A DNA stretch of 64,000 nucleotides from Ptiloglossa arizonensis (GCF_051014685.1 NW_027478487.1:682001-746000), one strand, 5' to 3'; numbered from the stretch's first letter, positions 35,567 through 49,144 are shown. Notes: generated by a model from the letters alone, not told the origin. Numbers and translations: made by a program.

Positions 35567-36875
35567 TTGACCAAACCCAGAAGTTCCTGCTGCGTCTGAA
35601 AGTAGAAACTCACCCGATTAAAACGATATGCGTATTTTTTCCCTAGGCCATTCTGGTAAAGCGTTTGGAGCAGCAGAATTGCGAAAAATGTTTTGCCTTC
35701 TCAAGCATTTCTTGGCTTCAAACTCCCATATCTCGCGAACGGATTGACCTAACCCAAAAATTCCTATTGCATCTGAAAGTAGAAACTCGCCCGATTACAG
35801 CGGTATGTGTATTTTTTCCCTAGGCAATTCTGGTTAAGCGTTTGGAGCAGCAGAATTGCGAAAAATTTTTTGCCTTCTCAACCATTTCTTGGCTTCAAAC
35901 TCCCATATCTCGCGAACGGATTGACCTAACCCAAAAATTCCTGTTGCATCTGAAAGTAGAAACTCGTCCGATTACAACGGTATGTGTATTTTTTCCCTAG
36001 GCCATTCTGGTTAAGCGTGTGGAGCAGCAGAATTGCGAAAAATTTTTTGCCTTCTCAACCATTTCTTGGCTTCAAACTCCCATATTTCGCGAACGGATTG
36101 ACCTAACGCAAAAATTCCTGTTGCGTCTGAAAGTAGAAACTCGCCCGATTACAACGGTATGTGTATTTTTTCCCTAGGCCATTCTGGTTAAGCGTTTGGA
36201 GCAGCAGTAGTGCGAAAAATTTGTTGTCTTCTTTACCATTTCTTGGCTTCAAACTCCCATATCTCGCGAACGGATTGACCTAACCCAAAATTTCTTGTTG
36301 CATCTGAAAGAAGAAACTCGCCCGATTACCACGGTATGTGTATTTTTTCCCTAGGCCATTCTGGTTAAGCGTTTGGAGCAGCAGAATAGCGAAAAATTGT
36401 TTGCCTTCTCAACCATTTCTTGGCTTCAAACTCCCATATCTCGCGAACGGATTGACCAAACCCAGAAGTTCCTGCTGCGCCTGAAAGTAGAAACTCACCC
36501 GATTACAGCGGTATGTTTATTTTTTCCCTGTACAATTCTGGTTAAGCGTTAGGAGCAGCAGAATTGCGAACAATTTTTTGCCTTCTCAACCATTTCTTGG
36601 CTTCAAACTCCCATATCTCGCGAACGGATTGACCTAACCGAAAATTCCTGTTGCATCTGAAAGTAGAAATTCGTCCGATTACAACGGTATGTGTATTTTT
36701 TCCCTAGCCCATTCTGGTTAAGCGTGTGGAGCAGCAGAATTGCGAAAAATTTTTTGCATTCTCAACCATTTCTTGGCTTCAAACTCCCATATCTCGCGAA
36801 CGGATTGACCTAACCCAAAAATTCCTGTTGCGTCTGAAAGTAGAAACTCGCCCGATTACAACGGTATGTGTATTT
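35567..36875 (+). repeat. 10-monomer HOR unit W, copy 3 (incomplete)
   Basis: Follows copies 1 and 2 (AAAACG at 35619, AATTTCTT at 36289, CCGAAAATTCC near 36640) until the spacer T-run changes from TATTTTTTCC to TATTTCTTCC at about 36875. There it switches to the monomers of the next domain. CCCTGTACAATTC near 36530 is private. Confidence 0.84.
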
Positions 36876-38672
36876 CTTCCCTAGGCCATTCTGGTTAAGC
36901 GTTTGGAGCAGCAGAATTGCGAAAAATTTTTTGCCTTCTCAACCATTTCTTGGCTTCAAACTCCCATATCTCGCGAACGGATTGACCAAACACAGAAGTT
37001 CCTGCTGCGTCTGAAAGTAGAAACTCACCCGATTACAACGATATGCGTATTTTTTCCCCAGGCCATTCTGGTTAAGCGTTTGGAGCAGCAGAATTGCGAA
37101 AAATGTTTTGCCTTCTCAACCATTTCTTGGCTTCAAACTCCCATATCTCGCGAACGGATTGACCTAACCCAAAAATTCCTATTGCATCTGAAAGCAGAAA
37201 CTCGCCCGATTACAGCGGTATGTGTATTTTTTCCCTAGGCAAATCTGGTTAAGCGTTTGGAGCAGCAGAATTGCGAAAAATTTTTTGCCTTCTCAACCAT
37301 TTCTTGGCTTCAAACTCCCATATCTCGGGAACGGATTGACCTAACCCAAAAATTCCTCTTGCATCGGAAAGTAGAAACTCGCCCGATTACAATGGTATGT
37401 GTATTTTTTCCCTAGGCCATTCTGGTTAAGCGTGTGGAGCAGCAGAATTGCGAAAAATTTTTTGCCTTCTCAAACATTTCTTGGCTTCAAACTCCCATAT
37501 CTCGCGAACGGATTGACCTAACCCAAAAATTCCTGTTGCGTCTGAAAGTAGAAACTCGCCCGATTACAACGGTATGTGTATGTTTTCCCTAGGCCATTCT
37601 GATTAAGCGTTTGGAGCAGCAGAATAGCGAAAAATTGTTTGCCTTCTCAACCATTTCTTGGCTTCAAACTCCCATATCTCGCGAACGGATTGACCTAACC
37701 CAAAAATTCCTGTTGGGTCTGAAAGTAGAAACTCGCCCGATTACAACTGTATGTGTATTTCTTCCCTAGGCCATTCTGGTTAAGCGTTTGGAGCAGCAGA
37801 ATTGCGTAAAATTTTTTGCCTTCTCAACCATTTCTTGGCTTCAAACTCCCATATCTCGCGAACGGATTGACCAAACCCAGAAGTTCCTGCTGCGTCTGAA
37901 AGTAGAAACTCACCCGATTACAACGATATGAGTATTTTTTCCCTTGGCCATTCTGGTTAAGCGTTTGGAGCAGCAGAATTGCGAAAAATGTTTTGCCTTC
38001 TCAACCATTTCTTGGCTTCAAACTCCCATATCTCGCGAACGGATTGACCTAACCCAAAAATTCCTATTGCATCTGAAAGCAGAAACTCGCCCGATTACAG
38101 CGGTATGTGTATTTTTTCCCTAGGCAAATCTGGTTAAGCGTTTGGAGCAGCAGAATTGCGAAAAATTTTTTGCCTTCTCAACCATTTCTTGACTTCAAAC
38201 TCCCATATCTCGCGAACGGATTGATCAAACCCAGAAGTTCCTGCTGCGTCTGAAAGTAGAAACTCACCCGATTACAACGATATGCGTATTTTTTCCCTAG
38301 GCCATTCTGGTTAAGCGTTTGGAGCAGCAGAATTGCGAAAAATGTTTTGCCTTCTCAACCATTTCTTGGCTTCAAACTCCCATATCTCGCGAACGGATTG
38401 ACCAAACCCAAAAATTCCTACTGCATCTGAAAGTAGAAACTCGCCCGATTACAGCGGTATGTGTATTTTTCCCCTAGGCAATTCTGGTTAAGCGTTTGGA
38501 GCAGCAGAATTGCGAAAAATTTTTTGGCTTCTCAACCATTTCTTGGCTTCAAACTCCCATATCTCGCGAACGGATTGACTTAACCCAAAAATTCCTGTTG
38601 CATCTGAAAGTAGAAACTAGCCCGATTACAACGGTATGTGTATTTTTTCCCTAGGCCATTCTGGTTAAGCGT
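36876..38672 (+). repeat. mosaic block with two displaced duplications
   Basis: The first part, to about 37560, matches 40062-40746 at an offset of 3186 bp (18 monomers), sharing CTCGGGAACGG and CCTCTTGCATCGG. The part from about 37500 to 38330 matches 41217-42047 at 3717 bp (21 monomers), sharing TATGTTTTCCC, GCGTAAAATTTT, GATATGAGT and CTTGACTTC with GATTGATC. The frame at 36903 is opened by CCCCAGG in place of CCCTAGG. Confidence 0.8.
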
Positions 38673-39557
38673 TTGGAGCAGCAGAATTGCGAAAAATTTT
38701 TTGCATTCTCAACCATTTCTTGGCTTCAAACTCCCATATCTCGCGAACGGATTGACCTAACCCAAAAATTCCTGTTGCGTCTGAAAGTAGAAACTCGCCC
38801 GATTACAACGGTATGTGTATTTTTTCCCTAGGCCATTCTGGTTAAGCGTTTGGAGCAGCAGTAGTGCGAAAAATTTGTTGTCTTCTTTACCATTTCTTAG
38901 CTTCAAACTCCCATATCTCGCGAACGGATTGACCTAACCCAAAAATTCTTGTTGCATCTGAAAGAAGAAACTCGCCCGATTACAAAGGTATGTGTATTTT
39001 TTCCCTAGGCCATTCTGATTAAGCGTTTGGAGCAGCAGAATAGCGAAAAATTGTTTGCCTTCTCAACCATTTCTTGGCTTCAAACTCCCATATCTCGCGA
39101 ACGGATTGACCTAACCCAAAAATTCCTGTTGGGTCTGAAAGTAGAAACTCGCCCGATTACAACGGTATGTGTATTTCTTCCCTAGGCCATTCTGGTTAAG
39201 CGTTTGGAGCAGCAGAATTGCGAAAAATTTTTTGCCTTCTCAACCATTTCTTGGCTTCAAACTCCCATATCTCGCGAACGGATTGACCAAACACAGAAGT
39301 TCCTGCTGCGTCTGAAAGTAGAAACTCACCCGATTACAACGATATGCGTATTTTTTCCCCAGGCCATTCTGGTTAAGCGTTTGGAGCAGCAGAATTGCGA
39401 AAAATGTTTTGCCTTCTCAACCATTTCTTGGCTTCAAACTCCCATATCTCGCGAACGGATTGACCTAACCCAAAAATTCCTATTGCATCTGAAAGCAGAA
39501 ACTCGCCCGATTACAGCGGTATGTGTATTTTTTCCCTAGGCAAATCTGGTTAAGCGT
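38673..39557 (+). repeat. 5-monomer HOR unit, copy 1 (885 bp)
   Basis: Five monomers: one with GCATTCTC, then TAGTGCG, GAAAGAAG with GATTAAG, GGGTCTG with TATTTCTTCC, and CCAAACACAGAAG with CCCCAGG leading into GAAAGCAG with GCAAATCTGG. The next 885 bp repeat it. AAAGG near 38985 here reads AACGG in copy 2. Confidence 0.87.
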
Positions 39558-40442
39558 TTGGAGCAGCAGAATTGCGAAAAATTTTTTGCATTCTCAACCA
39601 TTTCTTGGCTTCAAACTCCCATATCTCGCGAACGGATTGACCTAACCCAAAAATTCCTGTTGCGTCTGAAAGTAGAAACTCGCCCGATTACAACGGTATG
39701 TGTATTTTTTCCCTAGGCCATTCTGGTTAAGCGTTTGGAGCAGCAGTAGTGCGAAAAATTTGTTGTCTTCTTTACCATTTCTTAGCTTCAAACTCCCATA
39801 TCTCGCGAACGGATTGACCTAACCCAAAAATTCTTGTTGCATCTGAAAGAAGAAACTCGCCCGATTACAACGGTATGTGTATTTTTTCCCTAGGCCATTC
39901 TGATTAAGCGTTTGGAGCAGCAGAATAGCGAAAAATTGTTTGCCTTCTCAACCATTTCTTGGCTTCAAACTCCCATATCTCGCGAACGGATTGACCTAAC
40001 CCAAAAATTCCTGTTGGGTCTGAAAGTAGAAACTCGCCCGATTACAACGGTATGTGTATTTCTTCCCTAGGCCATTCTGGTTAAGCGTTTGGAGCAGCAG
40101 AATTGCGAAAAATTTTTTGCCTTCTCAACCATTTCTTGGCTTCAAACTCCCATATCTCGCGAACGGATTGACCAAACACAGAAGTTCCTGCTGCGTCTGA
40201 AAGTAGAAACTCACCCGATTACAACGATATGCGTATTTTTTCCCCAGGCCATTCTGGTTAAGCGTTTGGAGCAGCAGAATTGCGAAAAATGTTTTGCCTT
40301 CTCAACCATTTCTTGGCTTCAAACTCCCATATCTCGCGAACGGATTGACCTAACCCAAAAATTCCTATTGCATCTGAAAGCAGAAACTCGCCCGATTACA
40401 GCGGTATGTGTATTTTTTCCCTAGGCAAATCTGGTTAAGCGT
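39558..40442 (+). repeat. 5-monomer HOR unit, copy 2
   Basis: Direct tandem copy of the preceding 885 bp; the 111-codon frames at 39204 and 40089 are the same sequence 885 bp apart. It diverges after 40442, where TTTTTTGCCTTC replaces TTTTTTGCATTC. Confidence 0.88.
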
Positions 40443-43400
40443 TTGGAGCAGCAGAATTGCGAAAAATTTTTTGCCTTCTCAACCATTTCTTGGCTTCAAA
40501 CTCCCATATCTCGGGAACGGAGTGACCTAACCCAAAAATTCCTCTTGCATCGGAAAGTAGAAACTCGCCCGATTACAATGGTATGTGTATTTTTTCCCTA
40601 GGCCATTCTGGTTAAGCGTGTGGAGCAGCAGAATTGCGAAAAATTTTTTGCCTTCTCAAACATTTCTTGGCTTCAAACTCCCATATCTCGCGAACGGATT
40701 GACCTAACCCAAAAATTCCTGTTGCGTCTGAAAGTAGAAACTCGCCCGATTACAACGGTATGTGTATTTTTTCCCTAGGCCATTCTGGTTAAGCGTTTGG
40801 AGCAGCAGAATAGCGAAAAATTGTTTGCCTTCTCAACCATTTCTTGGCTTCAAACTCCCATATCTCGCGAACGGATTGACCTAACCCAAAAATTCCTATT
40901 GCATCTGAAAGTAGAAACTCGCCCGATTACAGCGGTATGTGTATTTTTTCCCTAGGCAATTCTGGTTAAGCGTTAGGAGCTGCAGAATTGCGAAAAATTT
41001 TTTGCCTTCTCAACCATTTCTTGGCTTCAAACTCCCATATCTCGCGAACGGATTGACCTAACCCAAAAATTCCTGTTGCATCTGAAAGTAGAAACTCGTC
41101 CGATTACAACGGTATGTGTATTTTTTCCCTAGCCCATTCTGGTTAAGCGTGTGGAGCAGCAGAATTGCGAAAAATTTTTTGCCTTCTCAACCATTTCTTG
41201 GCTTCAAACTTCCATATCTCGCGAACGGATTGACCTAACCCAAAAGTTCCTGTTGCGTCTGAAAGTAGAAACTCGCCCGATTACAACGGTATGTGTATGT
41301 TTTCCCTAGGCCATTCTGATTAAGCGTTTGGAGCAGCAGAATAGCGAAAAATTGTTTGCCTTCTCAACCATTTCTTGGCTTCAAACTCCCATATCTCGCG
41401 AACGGATTGACCTAACCCAAAAATTCCTGTTGGGTCTGAAAGTAGAAACTCGCCCGATTACAACTGTATGTGTATTTCTTCCCTAGGCCATTCTGGTTAA
41501 GCGTTTGGAGCAGCAGAATTGCGTAAAATTTTTTGCCTTCTCAACCATTTCTTGGCTTCAAACTCCCATATCTCGCGAACGGATTGACCAAACCCAGAAG
41601 TTCCTGCTGCGTCTGAAAGTAGAAACTCACCCGATTACAACGATATGAGTATTTTTTCCCTTGGCCATTCTGGTTAAGCGTTTGGAGCAGCAGAATTGCG
41701 AAAAATGTTTTGCCTTCTCAACCATTTCTTGGCTTCAAACTCCCATATCTCGCGAACGGATTGACCTAACCCAAAAATTCCTATTGCATCTGAAAGCAGA
41801 AACTCGCCCGATTACAGCGGTATGTGTATTTTTTCCCTAGGCAAATCTGGTTAAGCGTTTGGAGCAGCAGAATTGCGAAAAATTTTTTGCCTTCTCAACC
41901 ATTTCTTGACTTCAAACTCCCATATCTCGCGAACGGATTGATCAAACCCAGAAGTTCCTGCTGCGTCTGAATGTAGAAACTCACCCGATTACAACGATAT
42001 GCGTATTTTTTCCCTAGGCCATTCTGGTTAAGCGTTTGGAGCAGCTGAATTGCGAAAAATTTTTTGCCTTCTCAACCATTTCTTGGCTTCAAACTGCCAT
42101 ATCTCGCGAACGGATGGACCTAACCCAAAAATTCCTATTGCATCTGAAAGTATAAACTCGCTTGACTACAGCGGTATGTGTATTTTTTCCCTAGGGCATT
42201 CTGGTTAAGCGTTTGGATCAGCAGAATTGCGAAAAATTGTATGCCTTCTCAACCATTTCTTGGCTTCAAACTCCCATATCTAGCGAACGGATAGACCTAA
42301 CCCAAAAATTCCTGTTGCGTGTGAAAGTAGAAACTCGCCCGATTACAACGATATGCGTATTTTTTCCCTAGGCCATTCTGGTTAAGCGTTTGGAGCAGCA
42401 GAATTGCGAAAAATGTTTTGCCTTCTCAACCATTTCTTGGCTTCAAACTCCCATATCTCGCGAACGGATTGACCAAACCCAAAAATTCCTACTGCATCTG
42501 AAAGTAGAAACTCGCCCGATTACAGCGGTATGTGTATTTTTCCCCTAGGCAATTCTGGTTAAGCGTTTGGAGCAGCAGAATTGCGAAAAATTTTTTGGCT
42601 TCTCAACCATTTCTTGGCTTCAAACTCCCATATCTCGCGAACGGATTGACTTAACCCAAAAATTCCTGTTGCATCTGAAAGTAGAAACTAGCCCGATTAC
42701 AACGGTATGTGTATTTTTTCCCTAGGCCATTCTGGTTAAGCGTTTGGAGCAGCAGAATTGCGAAAAATTTTTTGCCTTCTCAACCATTTCTTGGCTTCAA
42801 ACTCCCATATCTCGCGAACGGATTGACCAAACCCAGAAGTTCCTGCTGCGTCTGAAAGTAGAAACTCACCCGATTAAAACGATATGCGTATTTTTTCCCT
42901 AGGCCATTCTGGTAAAGCGTTTGGAGCAGCAGAATTGCGAAAAATGTTTTGCCTTCTCAAGCATTTCTTGGCTTCAAACTCCCATATCTCGCGAACGGAT
43001 TGACCTAACCCAAAAATTCCTATTGCATCTGAAAGTAGAAACTCGCCCGATTACAGCGGTATGTGTATTTTTTCCCTAGGCAATTCTGGTTAAGCGTTTG
43101 GAGCAGCAGAATTGCGAAAAATTTTTTGCCTTCTCAACCATTTCTTGGCTTCAAACTCCCATATCTCGCGAACGGATTGACCTAACCCAAAAATTCCTGT
43201 TGCATCTGAAAGTAGAAACTCGTCCGATTACAACGGTATGTGTATTTTTTCCCTAGGCCATTCTGGTTAAGCGTGTGGAGCAGCAGAATTGCGAAAAATT
43301 TTTTGCCTTCTCAACCATTTCTTGGCTTCAAACTCCCATATCTCGCGAACAGATTGACCTAACCGAAAATTCCTGTTGCATCTGAAAGTAGAAATTCGTC

Positions 43401-44724
43401 CGATTACAACGGTATGTGTATTTTTTCCCTAGCCCATTCTGGTTAAGCGTGTGGAGCAGCAGAATTGCGAAAAATTTTTTGCATTCTCAACCATTTCTTG
43501 GCTTCAAACTCCCATATCTCGCGAACGGATTGACCTAACCCAAAAATTCCTGTTGCGTCTGAAAGTAGAAACTCGCCCGATTACAACGGTATGTGTATTT
43601 TTTCCCTAGGCCATTCTGGTTAAGCGTTTGGAGCAGCAGTAGTGCGAAAAATTTGTTGTCTTCTTTACCATTTCTTAGCTTCAAACTCCCATATCTCGCG
43701 AACGGATTGACCTAACCCAAAAATTCTTGTTGCATCTGAAAGAAGAAACTCGCCCGATTACAACGGTATGTGTATTTTTTCCCTAGGCCATTCTGATTAA
43801 GCGTTTGGAGCAGCAGAATAGCGAAAAATTGTTTGCTTTCTCAACCATTTCTTGGCTTCAAACTCCCATATCTCGCGAACGGATTGACCTAACCCAAAAA
43901 TTCCTGTTGGGTCTGAAAGTAGAAACTCGCCCGATTACAACGGTATGTGTATTTCTTCCCTAGGCCATTCTGGTTAAGCGTTTGGAGCAGCAGAATTGCG
44001 AAAAATTTTTTGCCTTCTCAACCATTTCTTGGCTTCAAACTCCCATATCTCGCGAACGGATTGACCAAACCCAGAAGTTCCTGCTGCGTCTGAAAGTAGA
44101 AACTCACCCGATTACAACGATATGCGTATTTTTTCCCTAGGCCATTCTGGTTAAGCGTTTGGAGCAGCAGAATTGCGAAAAGTGTTTTGCCTTCTCAACC
44201 ATTTCTTGGCTTCAAACTCCCATATCTCGCGAACGGATTGACCTAACCCAAAAATTCCTATTGCATCTGAAAGCAGAAACTCGCCCGATTACAGCGGTAT
44301 GTGTATTTTTTCCCTAGCAAATCTGGTTAAGCGTTTGGAGCAGCAGAATTGCGAAAAATTTTTTGCCTTCTCAACCATTTCTTGGCTTCAAACTCCCATA
44401 TCTCGGGAACGGATTGACCTAACCCAAAAATTCCTGTTGCATCGGAAAGTAGAAACTCGCCCGATTACAATGGTATGTGTATTTTTTCCCTAGGCCATTC
44501 TGGTTAAGCGTGTGGAGCAGCAGAATTGCGAAAATTTTTTGCCTTCTCAAACATTTCTTGGCTTCAAACTCCCATATCTCGCGAACGGATTGACCTAACC
44601 CAAAAATTCCTGTTGCGTCTGAAAGTAGAAACTCGCCCGATTACAACGGTATGTGTATTTTTTCCCTAGGCCATTCTGGTTAAGCGTTTGGAGCAGCAGA
44701 ATAGCGAAAAATTGTTTGCCTTCT
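40443..44724 (+). repeat. mosaic block assembled from earlier units
   Basis: From about 40870 to 42470 the sequence matches 45115-46715 at 4245 bp (24 monomers minus three one-base deletions). Monomers around 42470-42770 match 38400-38680 (CCTACTGC, CCCCTAGG, TTTTTTGGC). Then 42830-43350 matches the start of W (TTAAAACG at about 42875). From 43353 comes the tail of W with its deletion (CCGAAAATTCC). Isolated one-base deletions lie near 44315 (CCCTAGCAAATC) and 44533 (GCGAAAATTTTTTG). Confidence 0.75.
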
Positions 44725-46270
44725 CAACCATTTCTTGGCTTCAAACTCCCATATCTCGCGAACGGATTGACCTAACCCAAAAATTCCTGTTGGTTCTGAA
44801 AGTAGAAACTCGCCCGATTACAACGGTATGTGTATTTCTTCCCTAGGCCATTCTGGTTAAGCGTTTGGAGGAGCAGAATTGCGAAAAATTTTTTGCCTTT
44901 TCAACCATTTCTTGACTTCAAACTCCCATATCTCGCGAACGGATTGATCAAACCCAGAAGTTCCTGCTGCGTCTGAAAGTAGAAACTCACCCGATTACAA
45001 CGATATGCGTATTTTTTCCGTAGGCCATTCTGGTTAAGCGTTTGGAGCAGCAGAATTGCGAAATATGTTTTGCCTTCTCAACCATTTCTTGGCTTCAATC
45101 TCCCATATCTCGCGAACGGATTGACCTAACCCAAAAATTCCTATTGCATCTGAAAGTAGAAACTCGCCCGATTACAGCGGTATGTGTATTTTTTCCCTAG
45201 GCAATTCTGGTTAAGCGTTAGGAGCAGCAGAATTGCGAAAAATTTTTTGCCTTCTCAACCATTTCTTGGCTTCAAACTCCCATATCTCGCGAACAGATTG
45301 ACCTAACCCAAAAATTCCTGTTGCATCTGATAGTAGAAACTCGTCCGATTACAACGGTATGTGTATTTTTTCCCTAGCCCATTCTGGTTAAGCGTGTGGA
45401 GCAGCAGAATTGCGAAAAATTTTTTGCCTTCTCAACCATTTCTTGGCTTCAAACTCCCATATCTCGCGAACGGATTGACCTAACCCAAAAATTCCTGTTG
45501 CGTCTGAAAGTAGAAACTCGCCCGATTACAACGGTATGTGTATGTTTTCCCTAGGCCATTCTGATTAAGCGTTTGGAGCAGCAGAATAGCGAAAAATTGT
45601 TTGCCTTCTCAACCATTTCTTGGCTTCACACTCCCATATCTCGCGAACGGATTGACCTAACCCAAAAATTCCTGTTGGGTCTGAAAGTAGAAACTCGCCC
45701 GATTACAACTGTATGTGTATTTCTTCCCTAGGCCATTCTGGTTAAGCGTTTGGAGCAGCAGAATTGCGTAAAATTTTTTGCCTTCTCAACCATTTCTTGG
45801 CTTCAAACTCCCATATCTCGCGAACGGATTGACCAAACCCAGAAGTTCCTGCTGCGTCTGAAAGTAGAAACTCACCCGATTACAACGATATGCGTATTTT
45901 TTCCCTTGGCCATTCTGGTTAAGCGTTTGGAGCAGCAGAATTGCGAAAAATGTTTTGCCTTCTCAACCATTTCTTGGCTTCAAACTCCCATATCTCGCGA
46001 ACGGATTGACCTAACCCAAAAATTCCTGTTGCATCTGAAAGCAGAAACTCGCCCGATTACAGCGGTATGTGTATTTTTTCCCTAGGCAAATCTGGTTAAG
46101 CGTTTGGAGCAGCAGAATTGCGAAAAATTTTTTGCCTTCTCAACCATTTCTTGACTTCAAACTCCCATATCTCGCGAACGGATTGATCAAACCCAGAAGT
46201 TCCTGCTGCGTCTGAAAGTAGAAACTCACCCGATTACAACGATATGCGTATTTTTTCCCTAGGCCATTCT
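44725..46270 (+). repeat. segment repeated at +3538 bp (copy 1)
   Basis: Starts with the CTGTTGGTTCTG monomer (44791) and shares GGAGGAGCAG, CCTTTTCAACC, GAAATATG, GATAGTAG and TATGTTTTCC with 48263-49810, 3538 bp (20 monomers minus two bases) downstream. After 46270 the first copy has two monomers (CTGCCATATC and GATCAGCAG types) that the second copy lacks. Confidence 0.82.
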
Positions 46271-48262
46271 GGTTAAGCGTTTGGAGCAGCAGAATTGCGA
46301 AAAATTTTTTGCCTTCTCAACCATTTCTTGGCTTCAAACTGCCATATCTCGCGAACGGATGGACCTAACCCAAAAATTCCTATTGCATCTGAAAGTATAA
46401 ACTCGCTTGACTACAGCGGTATGTGTATTTTTTCCCTAGGGCATTCTGGTTAAGCGTTTGGATCAGCAGAATTGCGAAAAATTGTATGCCTTCTCAACCA
46501 TTTCTTGGCTTCAAACTCCCATATCTCGCGAACGGATAGACCTAACCCAAAAATTCCTGTTGCGTGTGAAAGTAGAAACTCGCCCGATTACAACGATATG
46601 CGTATTTTTTCCCTAGGCCATTCTGGTTAAGCGTTTGGAGCAGCAGAATTGCGAAAAATGTTTTGCCTTCTCAACCATTTCTTGGCTTCAAACTCCCATA
46701 TCTCGCGCACGGACTGACCTAACCCAAAAATTCCTATTGCATCTGAAAGTAGAAACTCGCCCGATTACAGCGGTATGTGTATTTTTTCCCTGCGCATTTC
46801 TGGTTAAGCGTTTGGAGCAGCAGAATTGCGAAAAATTGTTTGCCTTCTCAACCATTTCTTGGCTTCAAACTCCCATATCTCGCGAATGGACTGACCAAAC
46901 CCAAAAATTCCTATTGCGTCTGAAAGTAGAAACTCGCCCGATTACAGCGGTATGTGTATTTTTTCCCTAGGCAATTCTGGTTAAGCGTTTGGAGCAGCAG
47001 AATTGCGAAAAATTTTTTGCCATCTCAACCATTTCTTGGCTTCAAACTCCCATATCTCGCGAACGGATTGACCTAACCCAAAAATTCCTGTTGCATCTGA
47101 AAGTAGAAACTCGCCCGATTACAACGGTATGCGTATTTTTTCCCTAGGCCATTCTGGTTAAGCGTTTGGAGCAGCAGAATTGCGAAAAATGTTTTGCCTT
47201 CTCAACCATTTCTTGGCTTCAAACTCCCATATCTCGCGAACGGATTGACCTAACCCAAAAATTCCTACTGCATCTGAAAGTAGAAACTCGCCCGATTACA
47301 GCGGTATGTGTATTTTTCCCCTAGGCAATTCTGGTTAAGCGTTTGGAGCAGCAGAATTGCGAAAAATTTGTTGGCTTCTCAACCATTTCTTGGCTTCAAA
47401 CTCCCATATCTCGCGAACGGATTGACCAAACCCAAAAATTCCTATTGCATCTGAAAGTATAAACTAGCCCGATTACAACGGTATGTGTATTTTTCCCTAG
47501 GCCATTCTGGTTAAGCGTTTGGAGCAGCAGAATAGCGAAAAATTGTTTGCCTTCTCAACCATTTCTTGGCTTCAAACTCCCATATCTCGCGAACGGATTG
47601 ACCTAACCCAAAAATTCCTGTTGGGTCTGAAATTAGAAACTCGCACGATTACAACGGTATGTGTATTTTTTCCCTAGGCCATTCAGGTTAAGCGTTTGGA
47701 GCAGCAGTAGTGCGAAAAATTTGTTGTCTTCTTAACCATTTCTTAGCTTCAAACTCCCATATCTCGCGAACGGATTGACCTAACCCAAAAATTCTTGTTG
47801 CATCTGAAAGAAGAAACTCGCCCGATTACAACGGTATGTGTATTTTTTCCCTAGGCCATTCTGATTAAGCGTTTGGAGCAGCAGAATAGCGAAAAATTGT
47901 TTGCCTTCTCAACCATTTCTTGGCTTCAAACTCCCATATCTCGCGAACGGATTGACCTAACCCAAAAATTCCTGTTGGGTCTGAAAGTAGAAACTCGCCC
48001 GATTACAACGGTATGTGTATTTCTTCCCTAGGCCATTCTGGTTAAGCGTTTGGAGCAGCAGAATTGCGAAAAATTTTTTGCCTTCTCAACCATTTCTTGG
48101 CTTCAAACTCCCATATCTCGCGAACGGATTGACCAAACCAAAAATTCCTGTTGCATCTGAAAGTAGAAACTCGCCCGATTACAGCGGTATGTGTATTTTT
48201 TCCCTAGGCAAATCTGGTTAAGCGTTTGGAGCAGCAGAATTGCGAAAAATTTTTTGCCTTCT
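46271..48262 (+). repeat. segment present three times (46.6, 49.8 and 54.6 kb), copy 1
   Basis: After the two extra monomers, the run beginning GCGCACGGACTG (46707) continues through CCCTGCGCATTTC, GAATGGACTG, CCTACTGC, AATTTGTTGGC, GTATAAACTAG, AAATTAGAAACTCGC and CATTCAGG. It recurs about 3183 bp downstream (49.8 kb) and again at 54.6 kb. One-base deletions lie near 47490 (TATTTTTCCC) and 48133 (ACCAAACCAAAAATT). Confidence 0.8.
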
Positions 48263-49144
48263 CAACCATTTCTTGGCTTCAAACTCCCATATCTCGCGAA
48301 CGGATTGACCTAACCCAAAAATTCCTGTTGGTTCTGAAAGTAGAAACTCGCCCGATTACAACGGTATGTGTATTTCTCCCCTAGGCCATTCTGGTTAAGC
48401 GTTTGGAGGAGCAGAATTGCGAAAAATTTTTTGCCTTTTCAACCATTTCTTGACTTCAAACTCCCATATCTCGCGAACGGATTGATCAAACCCAGAAGTT
48501 CCTGCTGCGTCTGAAAGTAGAAACTCACCCGATTACAACGATATGCGTATTTTTTCCGTAGGCCATTCTGGTTAAGCGTTTGGAGCAGCAGAATTGCGAA
48601 ATATGTTTTGCCTTCTCAACCATTTCTTGGCTTCAAACTCCCATATCTCGCGAACGGATTGACCTAACCCAAAAATTCCTATTGCATCTGAAAGTAGAAA
48701 CTCGCCCGATTACAGCGGTATGTGTATTTTTTCCCTAGGCAATTCTGGTTAAGCGTTAGGAGCAGCAGAATTGCGAAAAATTTTTTGCCTTCTCAACCAT
48801 TTCTTGGCTTCAAACTCCCATATCTCGCGAACAGATTGACCTAACCCAAAAATTCCTGTTGCATCTGATAGTAGAAACTCGTCCGATTACAACGGTGTGT
48901 GTATTTTTTCCCTAGCCCATTCTGGTTAAGCGTGTGGAGCAGCAGAATTGCGAAAAATTTTTTGCCTTCTCAACCATTTCTTGGCTTCAAACTCCCATAT
49001 CTCGCGAACGGATTGACCTAACCCAAAAATTCCTGTTGCGTCTGAAAGTAGAAACTCGCCCGATTACAACGGTATGTGTATGTTTTCCCTAGGCCATTCT
49101 GATTAAGCGTTTGGAGCAGCAGAATAGCGAAAAATTGTTTGCCT
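48263..49144 (+). repeat. segment repeated from 44725 (copy 2, clean part)
   Basis: Matches 44725-45606 at 3538 bp, including GGAGGAGCAG near 48406, CCTTTTC, GAAATATG and GATAGTAG. The copy continues into the indel-rich stretch that follows. Confidence 0.82.
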
